NCBI GenBank assembly: GCA_914767715.1
Contig: OU612067.1
Span: forward strand, 12,963,001-13,027,000
Direction of reading: 5' to 3'
Length of the DNA: 64,000 bases
From: Membranipora membranacea
Lineage: Eukaryota; Bryozoa; Gymnolaemata; Cheilostomatida; Membraniporidae
Part shown: positions 27,083 through 36,790 of the stretch, piece by piece
How the letters are laid out: each line of letters starts with the position of its first letter
How positions within the stretch are numbered: the first letter of the stretch is position 1
The notes under the pieces: model-generated
What the model was told of the DNA's origin: nothing
What the model saw: only the letters and a program-made list of their open reading frames with translations
Databases searched by the model: none
Translations under genes and position numbers: made by a program

Positions 27083-29422
27083 GCTCTTATTGGCCTTACT
27101 CAAAATCCAGAATATCGGAATCCTCGGATTAACTGGTGGGTAATAACGCTGACTTGAAATTTCGAAAAATATACCAAGGGAGGGTATCACGCTTTTTTTT
27201 CGCTCAGATCAAAAAATAGATTTGCTTCCAACTCACCTCATAAGGAGGAGCAACTCCTGCTGATCTCAAATCTGCAAACCGTTTGGCTCTGCTGCTTTTC
27301 ATTCTCCGTCAGCGTTCGTTTTAATTAGGGTCACTTTTGCTAAAAAAAAACATGCCAAACGGCAGCATTGAATTAAATCTCTGTTCGATTCTTATCAAAC
27401 TCCGACCAGTTCAAGCTCTTATTGGCCTTACTCAAAATCCAGAATATCGGAATCCTCGGATTAACTGGTGGGTAATAACGCTGACTTGAAATTTCGAAAA
27501 ATATACCAAGGGCGGGTATCACGCTTTTTTTTCGCTCAGATCAAAAAATAGATTTGCTTCCAACTCACCTCATAAGGAGGAGCAACTCCTGCTGATCTCA
27601 AATCTGCAAACCGTTTGGCTCTGCTGCTTTTCATTCTCCGTCAGCGTTCGATTTAATTAGGGTCACTTTTGCTAAAAAAAAACATGCCAAACGGCAGCAT
27701 TGAAAAATTAAATCTCTGTTCGATTCTTATCAAACTCCGACCAGTTCAAGCTCTTATTGGCCTTACTCAAAATCCAGAATATCGGAATCCTCGGATTAAC
27801 TGGTGGGTAATAACGCTGACTTGAAATTTCAAAAAATATACCAAGGGAGGGTATCACGCTTTTTTTTCGCTCAGATCAAAAAATAGATTTGCTTCCAACT
27901 CACCTCATAAGGAGGAGCAACTTCTGCTGATCTCAAATCTGCAAACCATTTGGCTCTGCTGCTTTTCATTCTCCGTCAGCGTTCGTTTTAATAAGGGTCA
28001 CTTTTGCTAAAAAAAAACATGCCAAACGGCAGCATTGAAAAATTAAATCTCTGTTCGATTCTTATCAAACTCCGACCAGTTCAAGCTCTTATTGGCCTTA
28101 CTCAAAATCCAGAATATCGGAATCCTCGGATTAACTGGTGGGTAATAACGCTGACTTGAAATTTCGAAAAATATACCAAGGGAGGGTATCACGCTTTTTT
28201 TTCGCTCAGATCAAAAAATAGATTTGCTTCCAACTCACCTCATAAGGAGGAGCAACTCCTGCTGATCTCAAATCTGCAAACCGTTTGGCTCTGCTGCTTT
28301 TCATTCTCCGTCAGCGTTCGTTTTATTTAGGGACACTTTTGCTAAAAAAAACATGCCAAACGGCAGCATTGAAAAATTAAATCTCTGTTCGATTCTTATC
28401 AAACTCCGACCAGTTCAAGCTCTTATTGGCCTTACTCAAAATCCAGAATATCGGAATCCTCGGATTAACTGGTGGGTAATAACGCTGACTTGAAATTTCG
28501 AAAAATATACCAAGGGAGGGTATCACGCTTTTTTTTCGGTCAGATCAAAAAATAGATTTGCTTTCAACTCACCTCATAAGGAGGAGCAACTCCTGCTGAT
28601 CTCAAATCTGCAAACCGTTTGGCTCTGCTGCTTTTCATTCTCCGTCAGCGTTCGTTTTAATTAGGGTCACTTTTGCTAAAAAAAAACATGCCAAACGGCA
28701 GCATTGAAAAATTAAATCTCTGTTCGATTCTTATCAAACTCCGACCAGTTCAAGCTCTTATTGGCCTTACTCAAAATCCAGAATATCGGAATCCTCGGAT
28801 TAACTGGTGGGTAACAAAGCTGACTTGAAATTTCGAAAAATATACCAAGGGAGGGTATCACGCTTTTTTTTCACTCAGGTCAAAAAATAGATTTGCTTCC
28901 AACTCACCTCATAAGAAGGAGCAACTCCTGCTGATCTCAAATCTGGAAACCGTTTGGCTCTGCTGCTTTTCATTCTCCGTCAGCGTTCGTTTTAATAAGG
29001 GTCACTTTTGCTAAAAAAAAACATGCCAAACGGCAGCATTGAAAAATCAAATCTCTGTTCGATTCTTATCAAACTCCGACCAGTTCAAGCTCTTATTGGC
29101 CTTACTCAAAATCCAGAATATCGGAATCCTCGGATTAACTGGTGGGTAATAACGCTGACTTGAAATTTCGAAAAATATACCAAGGGAGGGTATCACGCTT
29201 TTTTTTCGCTCAGATCAAAAAATAGATTTGCTTCTAACTCACCTCATAAGGAGGAGCAACTCCTGCTGATCTCAAATCTGCAAACCGTTTGGCTCTGCTG
29301 CTTTTCATTCTCCGTCAGCGTTCGTTTTAATTAGGGTCACTTTTGCTAAAAAAAACATGCCAAACGGCAGCATTGAAAAGTCAAATCTCTGTTCGATTCT
29401 TATCAAACTCCGACCAGTTCAA
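27083..29422 (+). repeat. 7-monomer HOR copy (2,340 bp)
   Basis: Order is a b c d e f g, with starts at 27083, 27415, 27750, 28085, 28419, 28754 and 29089. The type a end has CCAGTTCAAGC, as in the older copies at 3680 and 10702. Private changes include CAACTTCTGC near 27920 and TTTTCGGTCAG near 28536. Confidence 0.88.
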
Positions 29423-30427
29423 GCTCTTATTGGCCTTACTCAAAATCCAGAATATCGGAATCCTCAGATTAACTGGTGGGTAATGACGCTGACTTGAAAT
29501 CTCGAAAAATATACCAAGGGAGGGTATCACGCTTTTTTTTCGCTCAGATCAAAAAATAGATTTGCTTCCAACTCACTTCATAAGGAGGAGCAACTCCTGC
29601 TGATCTCAAATCTGCAAACCGCTTGGCTCTGCTGCTTTTCATTCTCCGTCAGCGTTCGTTTTAATTAGGGTCACTTTTGCTAAAAAAAAACATGCCAAAC
29701 GGCAGCATTGAAAAATCAAATCTCTGTTCGATTCTTATCAAACTCCGACCAGTTCAAGCTCTTATTGGCCTTACTCAAAATCCAGAATATCGGAATCCTC
29801 GGATTAACTGGTGGGTAATAACGCTGACTTGAAATTTCGAAAATTATACCAAGGGAGGGTATCACGCTTTTTTTTCGCTCAGATAAAAAAATAGATTTGC
29901 TTCCAACTCACCTCATAAGGAGGAGCAACTCCTGCTGATCTCAAATCTGCAAACCGTTTGGCTCTGCTGCTTTTCATTCTCCGTCAGCGTTCGTTTTAAT
30001 TAGGGTCACTTTTGCTAAAAAAAAACATGCCAAACGGCAGCATTGAAAAATTAAATCTCTGTTGGATTCTTATCAAACTCCGACCAGTTCAAGCTCTTAT
30101 TGGCCTTACTCAAAATCCATAATATCGGAATCCTCGGATTAACTGGTGGGTAATAACGCTGACTTGAAATTTCGAAAAATATACCAAGGGAGGGTATCAC
30201 GCTTTTTTTTCGCTCAGATCAAAAAATAGATTTGCTTCCAACTCACCTCATAAGGAGGAGCAACTCCTGCTGATCTCAAATCTGCAAACCGTTTGGCTCT
30301 GCTGCTTTTCATTCTCCGTCAGCGTTCGTTTTAATTAGGGTCACTTTTGCTAAAAAAAAACATGCCAAACGGCAGCATTGAAAAATTAAATCTCTGTTCG
30401 ATTCTTATCAAACTCCGACCAGTTCAA
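29423..30427 (+). repeat. Transition monomers between HOR regions
   Basis: Monomers start at 29423, 29758 and 30093. The first begins as type h and ends as type i (CACTTCATAAGG, CCGCTTGG). The second is j with GTTGGATTC in place of GTTCGATTC. The third is near consensus with a private AATCCATAATATCGG. The array passes from region A into the mosaic region B here with no foreign sequence between. Confidence 0.82.
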
Positions 30428-30654
30428 GCTCTTATTAACCTTACTCAAAATCCAGATTAACTGGTGGGTAAATCCAGAATATCGGAGTCCTCGGATTAAC
30501 TGGTGGGTAAAAACGCTGACTTGAAATTTCGAAAAATATACCAAGGGAGGGTATCACGCTTTTTTTTCGCTCAGATCAAAAAATAGATTTGCTAAACGGC
30601 AGCATTGAAAAATTAAATCTCTGTTCGATTCTTATCACACTCTGACCAGTTCAA
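30428..30654 (+). repeat. Rearranged 227-bp monomer, copy 1
   Basis: Compared with the 335-bp reference, this monomer has a 22-bp duplication that repeats the ATTAACTGGTGGGTAA segment and the preceding ATCCAG near 30456-30477. It also has a deletion of about 130 bp that joins GATTTGC (near 30587) to AAACGGCAGC. GAGTCCTCGG and GGTAAAAACGC accompany it. This copy has TTTGCTAAACGG at the deletion join; the other three have TTTGCCAAACGG. CTTATTAACC at the start is shared only with the copy at 34003. Confidence 0.9.
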
Positions 30655-33600
30655 GCTCTTATTGGCCTTACTCAAAATCCAGAATATCGGAATCCTCGGA
30701 TTAACTGGTGGGTAATAACGCTGACTTGAAATTTTGAAAAATATACCAAGGGAGGGTATCACGCTTTTTTTTCGCTCAGATCAAAAAATAGATTTGCTTT
30801 CAACTCACCTCATAAGGAGGAGCAACTCCTGCTGATCTCAAATCTGCAAACCGTTTGGCTCTGCTGCTTTTCATTCTCTGTCAGCGTTCGTTTTAATTAG
30901 GGTCACTTTTGCTAAAAAAAAACATGCCAAACGGCAGCATTGAAAAATTAAATCTCTGTTCGATTCTTATCAAACTCCGACCAGTTCAAGCTCTTATTGG
31001 CCTTACTCAAAATCCAGAATATCGGAATCCTCGGATTAACTGGTGGGTAATAAAGCTGACTTGAAATTTCGAAAAATATACCAAGGGAGGGTATCACGCT
31101 TTTTTTTCACTCAGGTCAAAAAATAGATTTGCTTCCAACTCACCTCATAAGAAGGAGCAACTCCTGCTGATCTCAAATCTGCAAACCGTTTGGCTCTGCT
31201 GCTTTTCATTCTCCGTCAGCGTTCGTTTTAATAAGGGTCACTTTTGCTAAAAAAAACATGCCAAACGGCAGCATTGAAAAATCAAATCTCTGTTCGATTC
31301 TTATCAAACTCCGACCAGTTCAAGCTCTTATTGGCCTTACTCAAAATCCAGAATATCGGAATCCTCGGATTAACTGGTGGGTAATAACGCTGACTTGAAA
31401 TTTTGAAAAATATACCAAGGGAGGGTATCACGCTTTTTTTTCGCTCAGATCAAAAAATAGATTTGCTTCAAACTCACCTCATAAGGAGGAGCAACTCCTG
31501 CTGATCTCAAATCTGCAAACCGTTTGGCTCTGCTGCTTTTCATTCTCCGTCAGCGTTCGTTTTAATTAGGGTCACTTTTGCTAAAAAAAAACATGCCAAA
31601 CGGCAGCATTGAAACATTAAATCTCTGTTGGATTCTTATCAAACTCCGACCAGTTCAAGCTCTTATTGGCCTTACTCAAAATCCAGAATATCGGAATCCT
31701 CGGATTAACTGGTGGGTAATAACGCTGACTTGAAATTTCGAAAAATAGACCAAGGGAGGGTATCACGCTTTTTTTTCGCTCAGATCAAAAAATAGATTTG
31801 CTTCCAACTCACCTCATAAGGAGGAGCAACTCCTGCTGATCTCAAATTTGCAAACCGTTTGGCTCTGCTGCTTTTCATTCTCCGTCAGCGTTCGTTTTAA
31901 TTAGGGTCACTTTTGCTAAAAAAAGACATGCCAAACGGCAGCATTGAAAAATTAAATCTCTGTTCGATTCTTATCAAACTCCGACCAGTTCAAGCTCTTA
32001 TTGGCCTTACTCAAAATCCAGAATATCGGAATCCTCGGATTAACTGGTGGGTAATAACGCTGACTTGAAATTTCGAAAATTATACCAAGGGAGGGTATCA
32101 CGCTTTTTTTTCGCTCAGATCAAAAAATAGATTTGCTTCCAACTCACCTCATAAGGAGGAGCAACTCCTGCTGATCTCAAATCTGCAAACCGTTTGGCTC
32201 TGCTGCTTTTCATTCTCCGTCAGCGTTCGTTTTAATTAGGGTCACTTTTGCTAAAAAAAAACATGCCAAACGGCAGCATTGAAAAATTAAATCTCTGTTC
32301 GATTCTTATCAAACTCCGACCAGTTCAAGCTCTTATTGGCCTTACTCAAAATCCAGAATATCGGAATCCTCGGATTAACTGGTGGGTAATAACGCTGACT
32401 TGAAATTTCGAAAAATATACCAAGGGAGGGTATCACGCTTTTTTTTCGCTCAGATCAAAAAATAGATTTGCTTCTAACTCACCTCATAAGGAGGAGCAAC
32501 TCCTGCTGATCTCAAATCTGCAAACCGTTTGGCTCTGCTGCTTTTCATTCTCCGTCAGCGTTCGTTTTAATTAGGGTCACTTTTGCTAAAAAAAACATGC
32601 CAAACGGCAGCATTGAAAAATCAAATCTCTGTTCGATTCTTATCAAACTCCGACCAGTTCAAGCTCTTATTGGCCTTACTCAAAATCCAGAATATCGGAA
32701 TCCTCAGATTAACTGGTGGGTAATGACGCTGACTTGAAATTTCGAAAAATATACCAAGGGAGGGTATCACGCTTTTTTTTCGCTCAGATCAAAAAATAGA
32801 TTTGCTTCCAACTCACCTCATAAGGAGGAGGAACTCCTGCTGATCTCAAATCTGCAAACCGTTTGGCTCTGCTGCTTTTCATTCTCCGTCAGCGTTCGTT
32901 TTAATTAGGGTCACATTTGCTAAAAAAAAACATGCCAAACGGCAGCATTGAAAAATTAAATCTCTGTTCGATTCTTATCAAACTCCGACCAGTTCAAGCT
33001 CTTATTGGCCTTACTCAAAATCTAGAATATCGGAATCCTCGGATTAACTGGTGGGTAATAACGCTGACTTGAAATTTCGAAAATTATACCAAGGGAGGGT
33101 ATCACGCTTTTTTTTCGCTCAGATCAAAAAATAGATTTGCTTCCAACTCACTTCATAAGGAGGAGCAACTCCTGCTGATCTCAAATCTGCAAACCGCTTG
33201 GCTCTGCTGCTTTTCATTCTCCGTCAGCGTTCGTTTTAATTAGGGTCACTTTTGCTAAAAAAAAACATGCCAAACGGCAGCATTGAAAAATCAAATCTCT
33301 GTTCGATTCTTATCAAACTCCGACCAGTTCAAGCTCTTATTGGCCTTACTCAAAATCCAGAATATCGGAATCCTCGGATTAACTGGTGGGTAATAACGCT
33401 GACTTGAAATTTCGAAAATTATACCAAGGGAGGGTATCACGCTTTTTTTTCGCTCAGATAAAAAAATAGATTTGCTTCCAACTCACCTCATAAGGAGGAG
33501 CAACTCCTGCTGATCTCAAATCTGCAAACCGTTTGGCTCTGCTGCTTTTCATTCTCCGTCAGCGTTCGTTTTAATTAGGGTCACTTTTGCTAAAAAAAAA

Positions 33601-34002
33601 CATGCCAAACGGCAGCATTGAAAAATTAAATCTCTGTTGGATTCTTATCAAACTCCGACCAGTTCAAGCTCTTATTGGCCTTACTCAAAATCCAGAATAT
33701 CGGAATCCTCGGATTAACTGGTGGGTAATAACGCTGACTTGAAATTTCGAAAAATATACCAAGGGAGGGTATCACGCTTTTTTTTCGCTCAGATCAAAAA
33801 ATAGATTTGCTTCCAACTCACCTCATAAGGAGGAGCAACTCCTGCTGATCTCAAATCTGCAAACCGTTTGGCTCTGCTGCTTTTCATTCTCCGTCAGCGT
33901 TCGTTTTAATTAGGGTCACTTTTGCTAAAAAAAAACATGCCAAACGGCAGCATCGAAAAATTAAATCTCTGTTCGATTCTTATCAAACTCCGACCAGTTC
34001 AA
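30428..34002 (+). repeat. Region B block 1 (11 monomers, 3,575 bp)
   Basis: Starts are at 30428 (227-bp rearranged), 30655, 30990, 31324, 31659, 31994, 32329, 32663, 32998, 33333 and 33668. After the rearranged monomer come GAAATTTTGAAAA/TCTCTGTCAG (30655) and AATAAAGC/CACTCAGGTC/AAGAAGG (30990). The stretch 32329-33667 copies types g-h-i-j of region A, including CACATTTGC near 32912 as in the h copy at 24743. Confidence 0.85.
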
Positions 34003-34229
34003 GCTCTTATTAACCTTACTCAAAATCCAGATTAACTGGTGGGTAAATCCAGAATATCGGAGTCCTCGGATTAACTGGTGGGTAAAAACGCTGACTTGAA
34101 ATTTCGAAAAATATACCAAGGGAGGGTATCACGCTTTTTTTTCGCTCAGATCAAAAAATAGATTTGCCAAACGGCAGCATTGAAAAATTAAATCTCTGTT
34201 CGATTCTTATCACACTCTGACCAGTTCAA
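34003..34229 (+). repeat. Rearranged 227-bp monomer, copy 2
   Basis: Same 22-bp duplication and same deletion as at 30428, with CTTATTAACC and CACACTCTGACC shared with that copy but TTTGCCAAACGG at the join. It is followed by the GAAATTTTGAAAA / TCTCTGTCAG monomer, as at the other three copies. Confidence 0.9.
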
Positions 34230-34553
34230 GCTCTTATTGGCCTTACTCAAAATCCAGAATATCGGAATCCTCGGATTAACTGGTGGGTAATAACGCTGAC
34301 TTGAAATTTTGAAAAATATACCAAGGGAGGGTATCACGCTTTTTTTTCGCTCAGATCAAAAAATAGATTTGCTTTCAACTCACCTCATAAGGAGGAGCAA
34401 CTCCTGCTGATCTCAAATCTGCAAACCGTTTGGCTCTGCTGCTTTTCATTCTCTGTCAGCGTTCGTTTTAATTAGGGTCACTTTTGCTAAAAAAAAACAT
34501 GCCAAACGGCAGCATTGAAAAATTCGATCCTTATCAAACTCCGACCAGTTCAA
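34230..34553 (+). repeat. 324-bp monomer class (11-bp deletion)
   Basis: In this class 11 bp are lost after GAAAAATT, so that CGATCCTTATC follows directly. A T-to-C change (GATTC to GATCC) is always present with the deletion. Seven copies start at 34230, 38130, 42138, 43468, 48037, 51710 and 53373. The linked base change indicates one origin. The deletion shifts the phase and produces the minus-strand 67-71 residue frames seen at these sites, which I do not regard as genes. It also removes the first bases of the GTTCGATTC motif. Confidence 0.88.
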
Positions 34554-35300
34554 GCTCTTATTGGCCTTACTCAAATTCCAGACTATCGGAATCCTCGGAT
34601 TAACTGGTGGGTAATAACGCTGACTTGAAATTTCGAAAAATATACCAAGGGAGGGTATCACGCTTTTTTTTCGCTCAGATCAAAAAATAGATTTGCTTCC
34701 AACTCACCTCATAAGGAGGAGCAACTCCTGCTGATCTCAAATCTGCAAACCGTTCGGCTCTGCTGCTTTTCATTCTCCGTCAGCGTTCGTTTTAATTAGG
34801 GTCACTTTTGCTAAAAAAAAACATGCCAAACGGCAGCATTGAAAAATTAAATCTCTGTTCGATTCTTATCAAACTCCGACCAGTTCAAGCTCTTATTGGC
34901 CTTACTCAAAATCCAGAATATCGGAATCCTTGGATTAACTGGTGGGTAATAACGCTGACTTGAAATTTCGAAAAATATACCAAGGGAGGGTATCCCGCTT
35001 TTTTTTCGCTCAGATCAAAAAATAGATTTGCTTCCAACTCACCTCATAAGGAGGAGCAACTCCTGCTGATCTCAAATCTGCAAACCGTTTGGCTCTGCTG
35101 CTTTTCATTCTCCGTCAGCGTTCGATTTAATTAGGGTCACTTTTGCTAAAAAAAAACATGCCAAACGGCAGCATTGAAAAATTAAATCTCTGTTCGATTC
35201 TTATCAAACTCCGACCAGTTCAAGCTCTTATTGGCCTTACTCAAAATCCAGAATATCGGAATCCTCGGATTAACTGGTGGGTAATAACGCTGACTTGAAA

Positions 35301-35308
35301 TTTCGAAA
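35301..35308. other. TTTCGAAA palindrome (in nearly every monomer)
   Basis: An 8-bp perfect palindrome lies at monomer positions 78-85. Its central CpG is changed in several lineages to TTTCAAAA (type c, 38454 class) or TTTTGAAA (30655 class), that is, by C-to-T change on either strand. No function can be assigned. Confidence 0.8.
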
Positions 35309-35333
35309 AATATACCAAGGGAGGGTATCACGC

Positions 35334-35341
35334 TTTTTTTT
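35334..35341 (+). other. T8 tract
   Basis: A run of eight T follows CACGC in most monomers. Variants are T9 with CACGTTTTTTTTT (type n), T7 (type l) and interrupted runs such as CTTGTTTTTCG. It could bend or exclude nucleosomes, or stop RNA polymerase III on the plus strand. Both are inference. Confidence 0.75.
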
Positions 35342-35386
35342 CGCTCAGATCAAAAAATAGATTTGCTTCCAACTCACCTCATAAGG

Positions 35387-35399
35387 AGGAGCAACTCCT
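35387..35399. other. Small hairpin AGGAG-CAA-CTCCT
   Basis: A 5-bp perfect stem with a 3-base loop lies at monomer positions 164-176. Type f changes the left arm (AAGAAGG) and type h changes the loop (GGAGGAACTCC). The stem is short and may be accidental. The GGAGGAG string is not a ribosome binding site in this context. Confidence 0.6.
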
Positions 35400-35419
35400 G
35401 CTGATCTCAAATCTGCAAA

Positions 35420-35503
35420 CCGTTTGGCTCTGCTGCTTTTCATTCTCCGTCAGCGTTCGTTTTAATTAGGGTCACTTTTGCTAAAAAAAAACATGCCAAA
35501 CGG
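35420..35503. other. 9-bp inverted repeat with 66-bp spacer
   Basis: CCGTTTGGC (35420-35428) and GCCAAACGG (35495-35503) are exact reverse complements. The right arm also sits in a small TGCC-AAAC-GGCA hairpin (35494-35505). Arms are intact in most monomers. Types c and n have CCATTTGG, type i has CCGCTTGG and the left-block h has AACAGC. The arms could form a cruciform or bind a dimeric protein; this is inference. Confidence 0.65.
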
Positions 35504-35526
35504 CAGCATTGAAAAATTAAATCTCT

Positions 35527-35535
35527 GTTCGATTC
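35527..35535 (+). promoter_or_regulatory. GTTCGATTC, tRNA B-box-like motif
   Basis: The nine bases match the RNA polymerase III internal B box core GWTCRANNC and resemble the T-arm of a tRNA. The motif is retained in most of the roughly 190 monomers. Altered forms are GTTGGATTC (several in region B), GTTCGATTG (14351, 26051), GTTCAATTC (62710) and the truncated form in 324-bp monomers. I found no convincing A box 30-60 bp upstream and no tRNA fold, so promoter function is only a possibility. The degenerate core would occur by chance in a sequence of this size at moderate probability. Confidence 0.25.
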
Positions 35536-36563
35536 TTATCAAACTCCGACCAGTTCAAGCTCTTATTGGCCTTACTCAAAATCCAGAATATCGGAATCCT
35601 CGGATTAACTGGTGGGTAATAACGCTGACTTGAAATTTCGAAAAATATACCAAGGGAAGGTATCACGCTTTTTTTTCGCTCAGATCAAAAAATAGATTTG
35701 CTTCCAACTCACCTCATAAGGAGGAGCAACTCCTGCTGATCTCAAATCTGCAAACCGTTTGGCTCTGCTGCCTTTCATTCTCCGTCAGCGCTCGTTTTAA
35801 TTAGGGTCACTTTTGCTAAAAAAAAACATGCCAAACGGCAGCATTGAAAAATTAAATCTCTGTTGGATTCTTATCAAACTCCGACCAGTTCAAGCTCTTA
35901 TTGGCCTTACTCAAAATCCAGAATATCGGAATCCTCGGATTAACTGGTGGGTAATAACGCTGACTTGAAATTTCGAAAAATATACCAAGGGAGGGTATCA
36001 CGCTTTTTTTTCGCTCAGATCAAAAAATAGATTTGCTTCCAACTCACCTCATAAGGAGGAGCAACTCCTGCTGATCTCAAATCTGCAAACCGTTTGGCTC
36101 TGCTGCCTTTCATTCTCCGTCAGCGCTCGTTTTAATTAGGGTCACTTTTGCTAAAAAAAAACATGCCAAACGGCAGCATTGAAAAATTAAATCTCTGTTG
36201 GATTCTTATCAAACTCCGACCAGTTCAAGCTCTTATTGGCCTTACTCAAAATCCAGAATATCGGAATCCTCGGATTAACTGGTGGGTAATAACGCTGACT
36301 TGAAATTTCGAAAAATATACCAAGGGAGGGTATCACGCTTTTTTTTCGCTCAGATCAAAAAATAGATTTGCTTCCAACTCACCTCATAAGGAGGAGCAAC
36401 TCCTGCTGATCTCAAATCTGCAAACCGTTTGGCTCTGCTGCTTTTCATTCTCCGTCAGCGTTCGTTTTAATTAGGGTCACTTTTGCTAAAAAAAAACATG
36501 CCAAACGGCAGCATTGAAAAATTAAATCTCTGTTCGATTCTTATCAAACTCCGACCAGTTCAA

Positions 36564-36790
36564 GCTCTTATTGGCCTTACTCAAAATCCAGATTAACTGG
36601 TGGGTAAATCCAGAATATCGGAGTCCTCGGATTAACTGGTGGGTAAAAACGCTGACTTGAAATTTCGAAAAATATACCAAGGGAGGGTATCACGCTTTTT
36701 TTTCGCTCAGATCAAAAAATAGATTTGCCAAACGGCAGCATTGAAAAATTAAATCTCTGTTCGATTCTTATCACACTCCGACCAGTTCAA
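36564..36790 (+). repeat. Rearranged 227-bp monomer, copy 3
   Basis: Same duplication and deletion, but the start is the ordinary CTTATTGGCC and the end has CACACTCCGACC. It opens copy 1 of the 3.9-kb duplicated segment. Confidence 0.9.

Larger units (their letters stand above)
1339..30427 (+). repeat. HOR region A: 14 monomer types in fixed order
   Basis: Diagnostic variants recur in the same order. a: 3-nt deletion after GCATTG (332 bp). b: GGGCGGG plus CGTTCGATTT. c: TTTCAAAAAAT, TTAATAAGG. d: TTTATTTAGGGAC. e: GCTTTCAACTC. f: GGTAACAAAGC, CACTCAGGTC, AAGAAGG, CTGGAAACC. g: GCTTCTAACTC. h: CAGATTAACTGG, GGTAATGACG. i: CACTTCATAAGG, CCGCTTGG. j: AAAATTATACC plus GATAAAAAAATAG. k: ACTCGAAATCC. 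l: AATAAAGC, AAGAGAGGG. m: TTGCTTCAACTC, TTCTGCAAACTG. n: CTGGCGGG, CTCCATCAG. Type b monomers start at 1671, 4012, 7691, 11034, 15380, 17720, 20395, 22735 and 27415. The gaps are 2341, 3679, 3343, 4346, 2340, 2675, 2340 and 4680 bp, which are 7, 11, 10, 13, 7, 8, 7 and 14 monomers. Confidence 0.92.
35224..35558 (+). repeat. Reference monomer (consensus-like, 335 bp)
   Basis: This copy carries the majority base at every diagnostic site I compared and serves as the coordinate reference. Landmarks within it are: TTTCGAAA palindrome at monomer positions 78-85, a T8 tract at 111-118, an A6 tract at 129-134, a small AGGAG/CTCCT hairpin at 164-176, CCGTTTGGC at 197-205, an A9 tract at 260-268, GCCAAACGG at 272-280 and GTTCGATTC at 304-312. 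CpG observed is 13 against about 13.2 expected from base counts. The length is close to twice 167 bp, which would suit two nucleosomes per monomer (inference). I see no similarity between the two halves, so it is not an obvious internal dimer. Confidence 0.9.
34003..36563 (+). repeat. Region B block 2 (8 monomers, 2,561 bp)
   Basis: Starts are at 34003 (227-bp rearranged), 34230 (324 bp), 34554, 34889, 35224, 35559, 35894 and 36229. The monomers at 35559 and 35894 share GCTGCCTTTCATTC, GCGCTCG and GTTGGATTC and look like a local monomer duplication. The monomer at 34889 carries TATCCCGC and CGTTCGATTT, a pair that returns at 39794, 45133 and 49702. Confidence 0.85.

Noticed and set aside
30428-30654. 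Transposon insertion or target-site duplication at the 227-bp monomer
   Set aside because: The extra 22 bp is copied from the same monomer and no foreign sequence is present. A slip or unequal exchange plus a deletion explains it.
34446-34661. Minus-strand frames of 61-71 codons at 34446, 38346, 39381, 42354, 43684, 44720, 48253, 49289, 51926, 53589, 54959 and 55965
   Set aside because: They are the same stretch of monomer read in reverse. They open where the 11-bp deletion or single-base changes remove stops. Repetition of a similar peptide reflects the satellite, not selection on a protein.
35300-35325. CENP-B box (TTCG....A..CGGG pattern)
   Set aside because: TTTCGAAAAATATACC has the TTCG and the A in place but lacks the CGGG core. 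The type b GGGCGGG is not spaced correctly from a TTCG. No match on either strand in the reference monomer.
35381-35391. AAGGAGGAG as a bacterial ribosome binding site
   Set aside because: No open frame follows it, and it repeats in every satellite monomer in a eukaryote-type array.
35480-35540. tRNA gene or tRNA-derived SINE
   Set aside because: Only a B-box-like nine bases are present. No cloverleaf, no anticodon arm and no clear A box can be folded from the flanking sequence.
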